Source: Hyperoodon ampullatus
Lineage: Eukaryota; Chordata; Mammalia; Artiodactyla; Ziphiidae
Length of the DNA stretch: 64,000 nucleotides
Assembly (NCBI GenBank): GCA_949752795.1
Contig: OX457070.1
Coordinates: 31,322,788-31,386,787 of the forward strand
Direction of reading: 5' to 3'
How positions within the stretch are numbered: the first letter of the stretch is position 1; each line of letters starts with the position of its first letter. A model generated the notes under the pieces. That model saw nothing but the letters and a program-made list of their open reading frames with translations. It made no database searches and had not been told where the DNA came from. Made by a program: the position numbers and the translations under genes. This document shows, one piece after another, positions 34,901 to 45,640 of this stretch.

Positions 34901-35215
34901 TTTAAAGGAAGAAATGCCAGACTTGGTTATGGATGAGTATAGGAGAGCTCAGATTCTTTTTATTGACTTGGTGCTAAGAACATCTAAAAGTTTGGAGGAA
35001 GTATGTTATACATAAATATACTCAGCCACAGCAATTCTCTTTTATGGTCAACTATCAAGACCAAACTTGTGAGGGGAGACAGGTTTTGAATGATAGATGA
35101 TTCTGGAGCCCTGGCCAGGCACATCTTAGCAGTTCGGACACAAACCTTTTCTTTGATGCAGAAAATGTTAGAAGTTTTTCTGCTGATTCTGGATTAAAAA
35201 TGCTGCAAACTTTCC
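34901..35215. other. Unique noncoding sequence
   Basis: Nothing recognised. Confidence 0.4.
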
Positions 35216-35490
35216 CTACCCAATTATGTATCTATCAACAGTGTGTACTTTCTCATACCTTCTCCAATATTGCATATTATCAAACATATTAATCTTTCTG
35301 TCAGTGATGGGTAGAAAATGGAATCTTATTTTAATCTCATTTGTATTTCATTAACGAGTGATCTTGAACACCATTTATGTATAAATTAACCATTCATATT
35401 TCTTTTTATATATACACCTGTTATTGCCCTCTGCCTATTTTAATAATAGGATCCTTTGTCCTTTTTATTCACTTATAAAAGCCATTTGTT
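35216..35490 (-). repeat. Old L1 fragment
   Basis: Reverse orientation: ttctcataccttctccaata, tctcatttgtatttcattaa, gatcttgaacaccatttatg and attgccctctgcctatttta follow the order of old mammalian L1 ORF2-end sequence. It is highly diverged. Confidence 0.6.
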
Positions 35491-35934
35491 TAATAACAGA
35501 ATTAGGTTTTGTTCATCAAAACTGATTTTAGAAGACTAAATTTTCATAGATTGTAAAGTTTATATGGATTATCACACTCCCCAAGCTGCAGGTATTCTGG
35601 CTGTTTAGAAATCTCCAAAATCTACCCTTCTTAATCTTCAACCCTTTCTTTTTTTAAAATATTTAAGTCTAGAGTGCTAAATTAGGAAAGTAAAAGAACC
35701 AAAAATATATCCTGAGATTTTCAAATCTGTGTGTCTTTGAATCTGCACAGAAATAGAAGTTAAGGAGGTGTTTGAACGCAGTTTCAGCCTTTCCTTTGGA
35801 GCATCTAAGATCATGCCCAGACTGAGGTAAAGGAGGAATATTGAGAGATCAAATCTCTGGCAGATTTTTCCCTCTTGGTCCTCATACTCTGATCCCCTTA
35901 ATGGAACTTGACAACCCCAACTGACCATTATGGC
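35491..35934. other. Unique noncoding sequence
   Basis: Nothing recognised. Confidence 0.4.
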
Positions 35935-36327
35935 TGTTATGGGCTGAATTGTATCCCCTCAAATTCACATGTTGAAGCCCTAACTCCCCATGCCTCAGAA
36001 TGTGACTGTATTTGGAGATGGGACTTTTAAAGATGTAATTAAGGTAAAATGAGGCCATATGGGTAGGTCCTAGTTCAATATAATTGGTGTCCTTATGGGA
36101 AGAGATTAGGAGATAGACATGCAAAGAGGAAAGACCATGTGAAGACAGAGGGAGAAGGTGGCCATCTGCTAGCCAATGAGAGAGGCCTCAGAAGAAACCA
36201 CCCCTGCACACACCTTGATCTGGGACTTCCAGCCTCCAGAACTGTGAGAAAGTACATTTCTATTGTTTAAGCCATCCAGTCTGTGGTATTTAATACTTTG
36301 TTATGGCAGGCCTAGGAAACGAATACA
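35935..36327 (+). mobile_element. MaLR-type solo LTR
   Basis: TG...CA element from tgttatgggctgaattgtat to ggaaacgaataca. Landmarks are cctcagaatgtgactgtatt, ggtgtccttatgggaagaga, cttccagcctccagaactgt and gtttaagccatccagtctgt. It shares the strand and the 5'/3' terminal text with the LTR at 28262-28745 but has a shorter middle, so it belongs to a related subfamily. Confidence 0.88.
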
Positions 36328-36664
36328 ATGCCTTACGGAAAGTACCATAACCTTCACCAACTGGCTTGGAAATCAAATTCTAACATAGGAAACCATGGAC
36401 TAAGAAACACCTGCCCTGAGCTATGCAGTCTCACCCTACTCATCTCATGTCCAGCACCTCATAAATGAAGAGAAGGCTCAATTCCAAGCCATACATTTTG
36501 GGTTTATAATTTCCCCAATTTTAGAGAATGTAAAAGCCTTAGAGTTCATAGTCATAGTTAGGCATTCCTGGGCACACACCCATCTAAATGGGTTTCCTGC
36601 ATTGGGCAACCAGGATTTAGATCTCATGTCTGGAACATGCCCTTGGATGGGAGATGTGATGGGC
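36328..36664. other. Unique noncoding sequence
   Basis: Nothing recognised. Confidence 0.4.
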
Positions 36665-36800
36665 ATAGAGCAGTCTGGTGGAAAGAGCACTAGAATGGGA
36701 GTCAGAGACCCAGGCCTTAGTCTTGATCCTGCCACCATGACTCAGGGAACTAAATTTACCTGTTTGGACTTAGAATACTTATGTGGGCCTCATAAGTGGT
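36665..36800 (+). repeat. MIR SINE, 5' part
   Basis: ggtggaaagagcactagaat and agtcagagacccaggcctta match the MIR head; gaactaaatttacctgtttg stands in for the core. Confidence 0.6.
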
Positions 36801-38689
36801 TTTCAGACCAGGGTTCCATGGAAGGGTTTTAGTAGTTCTGCAAACTTTTCATTTGAACTTCCCCTGTGGAATACATTTTAACTGTTTTAAAACACTGCAG
36901 TAAAATAACACGCATTCAGATGTGTTTTATTTCACATTTTAATTTATCTAAGAACATCAGCATATAAAAATATGCTGCTAGGTTAACTTATCTGGAATGA
37001 ACATCAGAATAAAACCTTGCCTGTGGATGTAATATTTGGTGAGGGATGTTGCTATTCTGCACTGGTCTGTCTGTCTCTCTTAAATTCTGACATGACTGCT
37101 GCATGTCTCCACTGACATAAAATTGCACAAGTGCATTCATGACCACAGTACATTTGCACCTGCTCTGTTAAGTGCCAGCTCAAGCTTATTTGCATTGGTT
37201 CTCCCCATGGCTTAAGCCTTGTTTGTGCACTCACCACTGACTCTCTCACATCTTGAAAACATCACATTAGAACTAGAATGAATGCTTCCTTTCTGACTTT
37301 AACATTAGAAACTCAAGAATTTATTAGGTGTTACTAACAATTCAACTTTGAAACAGATATTTCCTACTACTTTTCCTGTAAGCTTCTGGATGAATTTAGT
37401 TGAGCAGAAACCCAAGCTGTAAGGCAAGTTGATTTAAAACAAAACAATACAAAACCTATTACCACTTGCAACTACTTAGCCGGATGAATCAGTATTCTCT
37501 AAGTGTTGTGCAACTGAACCAAAATAAAATAAAAATCAGATGCTGAGGACAATATGATTGTGGTTATTCAAATTTTTTTTGATTCATCAAATCAATCTCA
37601 GAGTTGTCAGAGATATACTTTACACTATATATATACAAGGTGTATATACCATATATGTATAGCATATTTGAACTCACAAAATAAATATATTCTAGTGAAT
37701 TTCTGCTTTTATTTGTCTTAAACTTTAATATTACACATAAGATTAAATTTGTATCAAGGGTAACTTTCCTGCAAGGAAAACCACTAGATCAGATGACTTC
37801 CAAGATTCCCTGTAGTTCTAACACCCTGTAATCTTCCGAGGTGAACAAGGTATAGGGAGGAGTGAGCAGGGTGCAGGGAGGGGTGAGTCAAGACAGTGAA
37901 AGGTGACTGGTCACCAGTCTCTGTGTTCAGCTTGGGAGCTTCATTCCACCTTCCATCCTTCTAAGGTATGGCATCTGGTTGAGATTTCAAATGTACAAAT
38001 GGACAATCCTGGGAAAACCACGTGGTACATAAGAAGTTATCAAAGAATACTACAAAGATTTTTAAAACTCTTCTTTTTTACGGTCATAATTCTTTTGAAA
38101 CTTGCCTAAATTTAATGAAAATGTATTGTATTACCCTGGTCACCTCCTGTCTGAAACAAATCTCTTCTGGAGGAAGGATCTGATAGGATGTATTGGAGGA
38201 GTGGGACCCGGGGCTGGGGCTGGGGGTGGGTGGGTAAGCTCAGCAGTGGGGGGTGATACAGCCCTCCTTTTGCTGGCAGAGGGGCTGTGCATAGTTAGAA
38301 ACAGGGGCCCTGGTTTGTTTCAGCTGCTACCTTTAGAAGTCTCTCTCACCAGAGCTTAGCATATTCCAAGGTCCTCCCCAAGTGTAGGGCACTGTGACCT
38401 GGCTGTGACCACTGGCTCTGGAAGTGGACAGCCTCCACAGGCCCTGCAGAACATGCAGAGATAGAACAGAGGGTAGCTGGGGTTGCACATTTGTCTGCAC
38501 CTGCATTTTCCAGTGACTCCTCCCCTTAAGGTGAGAAGTAGGGGTTAGATTTTGAATGCTAGAGGGTGGTAGCTCCCAGGGGTTGCCTCAGGCCTACAAT
38601 TACATGCTGGGTGATTGATCTCAGGACTGAATTTTTTTTGGCTGGAGGACTCATTGGACTGAGGTGATGCTCCCCTGATTCTAACCTTG
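36801..38689. other. Mostly unique noncoding sequence
   Basis: Around 36795-37010 there is AT-rich text that may be an old DNA transposon, but I cannot name it. An imperfect TATA-rich patch lies at 37625-37670. At 38200-38235 there is a G-rich stretch (gggctggggctgggggtggg). No gene is evident. Confidence 0.4.
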
Positions 38690-39120
38690 GTTATTGTATT
38701 AATTCGGATAAACATTCACCTACATAAAATAGAGATCCTAAACAAAAGGGACTTACATAAGACAAACTTTGTTTTTCTTTTATATAATAGTCTGGAAGCA
38801 GGAGGTCCAGGGCTGTTGTAGAGCTCTGTTCTACAAGGTTGTCTAAAGACCTAACTCCCATTTGTTTTCCTCCATCTTTAGGGTGTTGCCCTTATATGAA
38901 TGATCCCAAATGGCTCCCTACCTCCTTGATCCAGGTAAGCAGGTGGAGGAAAGAGGGAAGAGGGTGATCATCATTTAAGACCACAGCCTGGACATTAAAT
39001 ACATCACTTCCACTCATGTTCTCTGGTCCAGAATTTGGTTATATGGCCATGCATAGCTGCAAGGGAGGCTGGAAATACAGTCTCTCTTTTATGCCATGTA
39101 TCTAGATAAAAATATTGGGT
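38690..39120. repeat. Possible ancient repeat, class uncertain
   Basis: The layout (ataatagtctggaagcagga, ccagggctgttgtagagctc, and later gaatttggttatatggccat) resembles a diverged mammal-wide interspersed repeat, but I cannot give its name. It could be unique sequence. Confidence 0.3.
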
Positions 39121-39869
39121 TCTATTGTTTTGAAAAATAATGGAAGAATGAATATTGGAGTACAACTAACTGTAAGGTGTTTAATGAACTATGAAATCAT
39201 ATGCTACTAGTTGGGGTTCAGCAAACACATTTCTATTACAGGGGTAAATGGCTGAGCCTGGGCAGCATAGTGTCCAGAGGGGAAAGCCTGGCAGCCCCTG
39301 GTCTAATGGTTGGCACTTTGATACTCCCTTTATTAGTATTTATTTTTCTAAGATATGGGAAATTCCAGTTTCCACTGACCTCTGCAACTCCTTGAAAATA
39401 TCAGGCTGTAAAGGGCTGACCTAGAGTTCACAGTGCCCGAATGGATAATGTGTAGACCAGAGGATTTCAAACCATGTCCTGAGAGCCCCAGGATTCCTTA
39501 AAGTTCTGGGAGCTGATGGAAAACAAGGATTCTGTAACCTAAACTCCATGCCCCACTAGGCAGTCCCACCATAGTGCTATGTATGTTTTTATCTCTTTGT
39601 TTATCTGTATAAGATTTGGGGCTAAAAAGTATAGTTTTTACACTTCTGCTAGACCATCAGAATCAAAATGCTCATAATTCAGAAAGAAGAGATTAAATAA
39701 TATGTTAAATTCTGAGACTCTACTGGGTGATTTTCCTATATGATGGGTGGTGGCCTTGGCCATATATTTTTAAAGGAAACAGTTTAATTTGAAAATACGA
39801 GGAAAATGCCAGCGTTGAAAAATTTAAACTGTCAATGTGATCCTATAGTTTGGAAGAAGCAATTACATA
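39121..39869. other. Unique noncoding sequence
   Basis: Nothing recognised. Confidence 0.4.
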
Positions 39870-40290
39870 ATGCTTTAAAATTCACAGAAACATTGCAGCA
39901 TTTATTCCCTCCCTTGATCCTTCTTCATCTACAGATAAAGAAATAGAAGCACAGAGAGGTAAAGTGACCTTGCCCAAAGTGATACAGTTAAGAAGTGCTA
40001 GTAGCAGCTACTATACATAAAATAGATAATCAACGAGGACATACAGTATAGCACAGGGAACTATACTCAATATTTTGTAATAACCTATAAGGGAAAAGAA
40101 TCTGAAAAAGAATATATATACATATATATCTGAATCACTGTGCTGTACACCTGAAACTAACACAATATTGTGAATCAACTATATTTCAATAAAAAATACA
40201 TATAAAATAAAATAAAAAATAAATTAAAAAAAGAAGTGCTATAAACAGGATCAAACATAGGACTTTGGAATCTTCACTATACACATCCAT
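39870..40290 (-). repeat. MIR SINE split by an L1 3' end
   Basis: Reverse MIR: catctacagataaagaaata, gcacagagaggtaaagtgac and ttgcccaaagtgatacagtt. Beyond the L1 at 40001-40231 it resumes as ataaacaggatcaaacatag. Confidence 0.75.
40001..40231 (+). mobile_element. L1 3' end inside a MIR
   Basis: Forward L1 3' terminal sequence: gtatagcacagggaactata, ctgtgctgtacacctgaaac and aatcaactatatttcaataa, then an A-rich tail. Exact 10-bp duplications agaagtgcta at 39991-40000 and 40232-40241. About 230 bp long, noncoding. Confidence 0.94.
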
Positions 40291-40489
40291 TTCCCTATAT
40301 TTTCTTACACCCATCATTAAGGTAAGAAGGCCCATCCCTAAGCTACTGAGACCTGAGCCATTTCACCTTGGGAGCCTGGTTTCTGCAGGAGCAGCAAGCA
40401 AATAGTCTCACCAACTCGCCTCTGTGCTTGAGTCCTCTTATCTTTCCTCCCTCCTTTCCTTTTTCCTTCTCAGCTCCCATCAAAAGTCT
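40291..40489. other. Short unique spacer
   Basis: Nothing recognised apart from a pyrimidine-rich patch at 40440-40475. Confidence 0.4.
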
Positions 40490-40571
40490 ATCATATATCA
40501 GATACTATCTCAGGTACTAGAGATATAGTAGTAACCAAGGCCTACAAGATCTTCATGGAACTTATTTATTG

Positions 40572-41788
40572 ATTGACATGGGATTAATTTCCAAAATATA
40601 CAAATAGCTCATACAACTCAGTATCAAGAAAAGAGAAAACCCAATCAAAAAAATGGGCAGAAGACCTAAATAGACATTTCTCCAAAGAAGACGTATAGAT
40701 GGACAACAGGCACATGAAAAGATGCTTAACATGGCTAATTATTAGAGACATGAGATTCAAAACTATAATGAGGTATCACCTCACACCAGTCAGAATGGCC
40801 ATCATCAAAAAGTCTATAAATAATAAATGCCGGAGAGGGTGTGGATAAAAATGAACCCTCCTACATGTTGGTGGGAATGTAAATTGGTGCAGCCACTATG
40901 CAGAACAGTATGGCGGTTCACTGAAAAACTAAAAATAGAGTTATCATATGATCCAGCAATCCCACTCCTAGGCAGAGAAAGACAAATATATGATATCACA
41001 TGCATGTGGAATCTAAAAAAGTGATACAAATGAACTTATTTACAAAACAGAAATAAATAGTCTCACAGACATAGAAAACAAACTTATGCTTACCAAGGGG
41101 GAAGCAGGGAGGTATAAATTAGGAGTTTGGGATTAACAGATGCACACTACTATATATAAAATAGTTAAATAACATGCTCCTACTGTATAGCACAGGGAAT
41201 TATATTCAATATCTTATAATAGCCTATAATGGAAAATAATCTGAAATAGAATATATATATATATATATCTGAATCTATATATCTATATCTACATCTATCT
41301 TTTTAAAAATATTTATTTATTTATTTATTTTTCGCTGCATCGGGTCTTAGTTGCCGCATGTGGCATCTTTGTTGTGGCATCTGGGATCTTCCGTTGTGGC
41401 GCATGGGCTTCTTTCTAGTTGTGGCATGCAGGTTTTTTCTCTCTGTAGTTGTAGAGCAGGCTCCGGAGAGTGTGGGCTCTGTAGTTTGTGGCACTTGGGC
41501 TCTCTAGTTGAGGAGTGCAGGCTCTGTAGCTGTGGCACGCTCAGTAGTTGTGGGCTCAGTAGTTGTGGCTTAGTTGTCCTGAGACATGTGGGATCTTAGT
41601 TCCCCGACCAGTGATCGAACCTGCATCCCCCTGCACTGGAAGGCGGATTCTTTACCACTGGACCACCAGGGAAGTCTCTACATCTATATATCTATATCTA
41701 TCTATATCTGAATCATTTTGCTATACACCTGAAACTAACACAACATTGTAAATCGACTATACTTCAATCAATAAAAAAAATTAAAAAA
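40572..41788 (+). mobile_element. L1 LINE, 5'-truncated and internally deleted, split by a CHR-2
   Basis: Forward L1. The frame at about 40827-41024 reads like the ORF2 C-terminal region, with residues [10 protein letters not shown] and YDPAIPLLG visible. After the LLG codons it jumps to 3' sequence (agacaaatatatgatatcac), so the last part of ORF2 is deleted. The 3' end (cacctgaaactaacacaaca, ttcaatcaataaaa) follows the CHR-2 at 41299-41676. It is a dead remnant. Confidence 0.88.
41299..41676 (-). mobile_element. CHR-2 SINE inside an L1
   Basis: Reverse SINE with an (ATTT)n tail and the long body typical of CHR-2: repeated agttgtggc/agttgtgg segments, then ggatcttagttccccgacca and the head ggaccaccagggaag. 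Exact 11-bp duplications tctacatctat at 41288-41298 and 41677-41687. It is the only near full-length CHR-2 in the window. Confidence 0.94.
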
Positions 41789-42060
41789 TAGATTCTAGTG
41801 GGAGCTATGAAAAATGAAAATATAACTAAACACATGGAGTATTTTCACATAGTGATAATTGCTATAAAGAGAACTTAATCAGGCTAACAGGATAAGAAGG
41901 GCAGGGTGGGAGCAGAGAGTATTTCAGTTGGGTGGTCGGGAGGTTGAGTTACATATGAGTAGAGACCTGAATGAGGGGAAGAGGTGAGCCAAGCAGGTAT
42001 CTTGAGAAAGAGCTCCCCAAGATGATGGGAGAGTAGATACATAATTAGTATGCTCAGCAC

Positions 42061-42826
42061 AGTCATGGGATTACAAGGTGACTAGTAGGGCTGGGGGTGT
42101 ACGCAAGGGCTTTTTTAAAGGATTATTTTGTTTTGTTTTATGATGTAGGAGAGAGAGAAGGCAGCTAATTTCCGGCAGCGAAATTTCTGAGTAGTCGAGA
42201 GGATGGATTCTGTGTATAAGTGGGGAGGTTGGCCTTGGCCAAGAGGAGGGACAGGTCATCTTTGGGACGGAAGGGAAGGAAGAGAAGATGAGAACAGATG
42301 TGGAAGGGGTGGTAGATTTGGTGGGAAAATGAATTATTTCTTTTCTGGTTGGTTCTATTTTGTTAGTAAAATATCAGGTGAAGACAGTGAGGTGGGTATA
42401 AGGAGGGGAAGGGACTCATGGTCCTCCAGGGTGGTAAGGACGTGAATTTACTAGCTAACATAGAAGGGCTACTGGGCAGTGTTGTGGGCCCACTTGACCT
42501 CTGCCATCTTAGTCTTAGGTGAGACTGATCTATGTGACTATGTAATTTTTCCAGCTATGCCTGGATGCCAGGGAGATGTAAGCAGAAAGGTGAACTTAAC
42601 CATGGGCTGGGCATTGTCCATTTGGCTGTTTGGACCCATTCTCCATCCTTTTTCATTTGGCTTGGTGTTCTGGGAGGCTGCTGTTTAGGAAGAACTCACT
42701 GGATTCCTTGGTCTCTGGATTGGGTTTGGCCAATGGCAGCAGGCACAAAACGAGACTGGCAGGCAGGAGGCAGTGAGGTGCTTGTATTACTTCTCTACTC
42801 TCTCCCCAGTGGCCCGTGGTAGGCCT
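42061..42826. other. Unique noncoding sequence
   Basis: Nothing recognised; frames near 42203-42822 lack domains. Confidence 0.4.
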
Positions 42827-42870
42827 GGCTACATCCCTCTATGAACCACGGCCTACATCCCTCTATGAAG
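42827..42870. repeat. Two-copy tandem duplication, 24-bp period
   Basis: ctacatccctctatgaa appears at about 42829 and again 24 bp later, separated by ccacggc. Confidence 0.9.
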
Positions 42871-43125
42871 GCCCCAGCTCCTATGGGGCAGCCCTCTCAT
42901 GGCTGGGGTTCTTTTTAGGTCCTGGAAATCACTCCCTCTTCTTATTCTTTCAGGGGTAGGGTTGCTAACTGCTTCCCACTGATGTTAGATTTGTCATGCT
43001 TCCTCACTCTTTATTGTTTTCCCTTTACCTGCCTACATCTTTAGAAACAATACGTTTACTAAACTCTCTTCATATGCTCCCTCTTCTATCACTTTCTTGG
43101 TAAGTCCCTGACTGATGCAAACCTG
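42871..43125 (+). repeat. Possible ancient LTR-like repeat
   Basis: Phrases caggggtagggttgctaact, tttactaaactctcttcata and taagtccctgactgatgc follow the order of a mammal-wide repeat whose end reads ctgactgataca. I cannot give its name with confidence. Confidence 0.4.
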
Positions 43126-43154
43126 TTTTGCAGTGTGGTCAGGCAGGCTTCACA
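43087..43154 (+). repeat. Left copy of a 68-bp imperfect duplication
   Basis: Aligns without gaps to 44579-44646 with about 61 of 68 bases identical. It starts tatcactttcttggtaagtc and ends aggcaggcttcaca. Confidence 0.9.
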
Positions 43155-43395
43155 GAGGAGAAAGAGCAGGGTATTTGTGAGTATGAGCAAGAGAGAGATG
43201 ATGATGGAAAAAGGACTCCAAGCTGAGTAAAGAGAGAAATGTGGGCATGAGCAGGGTGGATAGACTGCAAAGATGGTGGAGTCTGTTGTTGGAAAGTCCC
43301 AATGGGGTCAAAGGATTTTGGAGGTGGCATAAGGGAGCTGAAAATTGGGGACCAGTCTCAGAGAGTAGAGTGAGTGCTTAAAATAGAAAATCTGT
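43155..43395. other. Short unique spacer
   Basis: Nothing recognised. Confidence 0.4.
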
Positions 43396-43604
43396 GGGCT
43401 TCCCTGGTGGCGCAGTGGTTGAGGGTCCACCTGCCGATGCAGGGGACACGGGTTCGTGCCCCGGTCTGGGAAGATCCCACATGCCGTGAAGTGGCTGGGC
43501 CCGTGAGCCATGGCCACTGAGCCTGCACGTCCAGAGCCTGTGCTACGCAATGGGAGAGACCACAATAGTGAGAGGCCTGCGTACCGCAAAAAAAAAAAAA
43601 AAAA
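43396..43604 (+). mobile_element. CHR-1 SINE
   Basis: Forward CHR-1 from gggcttccctggtggcgcag to a run of 17 A. The flanks (aaaatctgt and aaaattgta) are only weakly alike, so the duplication is decayed or not resolvable. Confidence 0.94.
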
Positions 43605-43643
43605 TTGTAATTGATGCAGTTATTGATAATAACAATAGCCGTG

Positions 43644-43800
43644 TCATTGGTTCTCAGCCCTGGCTCTATATCAACATTGCCAGGGGAGCTAGTAAAAATA
43701 CTAATGACTGGCTTCCCCTCCAGAGATTCTGACTACAGCTGTGGGACCTAGGAATTGTAATTTTAAAAAATTGCTGTGGATGTGAGCATGGGAGTGGTTG
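43644..43800 (+). mobile_element. MER5-type hAT fragment
   Basis: cattggttctcagccctggc, ttgccaggggagctagtaaa and ccagagattctgactacagc follow the MER5 order. The 3' end is degraded. Confidence 0.75.
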
Positions 43801-44286
43801 GCTGGGGTGGAAAGAGAAAAATTGTCCTTAACAACCAGAGGTCAAGGGACCAAGAGGCCAGAGTCTTAGAAGAATCACCTACATCAAAGTCACTATAGAA
43901 TGGTAGCAGAGTCTGTGGTGGGAGGAACTGAATGAGTCAGAGCCGAAACCCGGAAGGTTGATAGAGCTTGGAAGAGCTTGGGTATTTTACTTACTCTGGG
44001 CCAAATCTCTGGCCCTATTCTCTCCCCTTAGCACAGGGTCACTGTCCAGGGGCTAGGCTGTCTCTCCGTCAACTTCTCTTTGGTTTACCCTCCTCTCCCA
44101 GCATGTCTCTGTCTTTGGTTTTCATTATTTGTTTTTACGGTTACCTGTCTCCACTGCTGGGGTTTGAGGAACCACATAACTCAGGACCTCTGCTCTTACC
44201 CAGATCTGCTTTACTTAAGAGCTGACTCTATCCTTCAACCATTCCAAACTTTAACTTTCTTCTTCTAATCATCAAAAAAAAAAAAA
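43801..44286. other. Unique noncoding sequence
   Basis: Nothing recognised. It ends in an A run (44274-44286) that touches the next SINE. Confidence 0.4.
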
Positions 44287-44505
44287 GGGTTTCCCTGGTG
44301 GCGCAGTGGTTGAGAGTCCGCCTGCCGATGCAGGGGACAAGGGTTCATGCCCCCGTCCGGGAAGATCCCACATGCCACAGAGTGGCTGGGCCCGTGAGCC
44401 ATGGCCGCTGAGCCTGCGCGTCTGGAGCCTGTGCTCCGCAACGGGAGAGGCCACAACAGTGAGAGGCCCGTGTACCGCAAAAAAAAAAAAAAAAAAAAAA
44501 AAAAA
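44287..44505 (+). mobile_element. CHR-1 SINE
   Basis: Forward CHR-1 with a 5' change (gggtttccctgg) and an A tail of about 27. It inserted next to an A run, which hides the target-site duplication. It lies in the same orientation as the copy 0.7 kb upstream. Confidence 0.94.
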
Positions 44506-44578
44506 TTCCTTTCCTCTGCCCCACTTTCTCAGGGCTCTTTAGGGGGTTGATAAATCCTAAAGCATCATTACTTTGTTT

Positions 44579-44646
44579 CATCACTTTCTTGATAAGTCCT
44601 TGACTGATGCAAACCTGGTTTGGGGTGTGGTCAGGCAAGCTTCACA
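44579..44646 (+). repeat. Right copy of a 68-bp imperfect duplication
   Basis: Starts catcactttcttgataagtc and ends aggcaagcttcaca; partner of 43087-43154, 1,492 bp upstream. Sequence outside the 68 bp does not match between the two sites. Confidence 0.9.
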
Positions 44647-45059
44647 ACTAACAAACTTGTGTGTGTATTGATGGAAGGCTTCGCATATTGTAATATACAA
44701 GGTAAGACAGGTACACAAAATCATTCAAATCCTCTCCACCTCCAGGTCAGTGCATGTAATACTGCCCTGCTGGTAGAGAGAACAGGTCATTTTAGCTGGA
44801 AGTTTCATCTTCTTTTATTTTCTATATGCGTGCCATCGTGGGGCTATTTAAATCAAATTCTTCTCTATAGCTGAGCTCAAAACCTGCACAATTTCTGGTT
44901 TTGATCTTTCCAAAGATAATTTCTGCTGTCTAATGAGATCTGAGAATGAAGTCAGGCATGATCAGAAGAAAGGTCACAATGTGTGCTCAAAGGTATATTA
45001 ACTAATGTTGGCGCTGACATTGATCTCCTTCCAAGAGAACAAAATTAAACAGCAAATAG
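44647..45059. other. Unique noncoding sequence
   Basis: Nothing recognised. Confidence 0.4.
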
Positions 45060-45429
45060 TAAATACGTTCAATGGCACTTTATTGCAAGGAGGACCATTT
45101 ACAATGAAATAAGAATATGAGAATGGTTTCAAAGAGAAGATGGGAATGCTTACAAATAGAGCACATCTTACCGGTTAGAGGGGGAATGTGATTCCAGTCA
45201 AGGTTAATGGGGAAACGGTTAATGAAAGGTACAGATTCCAAAACCGCGTGATGCCATGTTGTATCTTGCAGAGGTAATTAACACTAGAGACTCTGGGTAA
45301 ATGGACACATTACACACAGCCGGCAACTTGACATTCTGCACACCATACAGAGAGGCTGCTCCGGATGCTTTATGACCTGCCGTAATACTGACAGGGCGAC
45401 GTCTGAGGTCACGTTCTCCATCCCTTTTC
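45060..45429. promoter_or_regulatory. Candidate conserved noncoding element
   Basis: Unique sequence with ten CpG at about 45171-45415 and compact motifs such as gaggtaattaacactag. No repeat or coding frame with known domain. The function is inference from composition. Confidence 0.22.
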
Positions 45430-45640
45430 CTCATGGAGTTGGTGTGGTATTGCAGGAAGAACACCAGACAGGGAGAAAGGAGAAGGGGTTACAGCCCAGA
45501 CTCAGTTACTAGGAGGTGATGTGTGACCTTGGGCAAGTTACTTTCTGCTTCTCCTAGGCTTAATTTCCTCATCTGTAAAATGAAGGGGTTGAATTGGACC
45601 ATTTTTTCTGAACTGGATGTTTCTTTTCTGGTTTGAATTC
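45430..45640 (+). repeat. MIR SINE
   Basis: Forward MIR with cagcccagactcagttacta, gtgaccttgggcaagttact and tttcctcatctgtaaaatga in order. Confidence 0.88.

Larger units (their letters stand above)
40490..42060 (-). repeat. Ancient L2-type repeat split by an L1
   Basis: Left part: ctcaggtactagagatatag and gatcttcatggaactta. Right part: gattctagtgggagctatga and, later, tataaagagaacttaatcag. In consensus order the two parts were adjacent (cttca...cttacattctagtggg), so the L1 at about 40572-41788 split one old repeat. Confidence 0.65.

Noticed and set aside
38200..38235. G-quadruplex candidate
   Set aside because: G runs are present (ggg, gggg, ggggg) but short and single; I could not judge it beyond noting it.
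43396..43470. tRNA gene-like sequence
   Set aside because: The A/B-box-like head belongs to a tRNA-derived SINE and recurs in all CHR copies.
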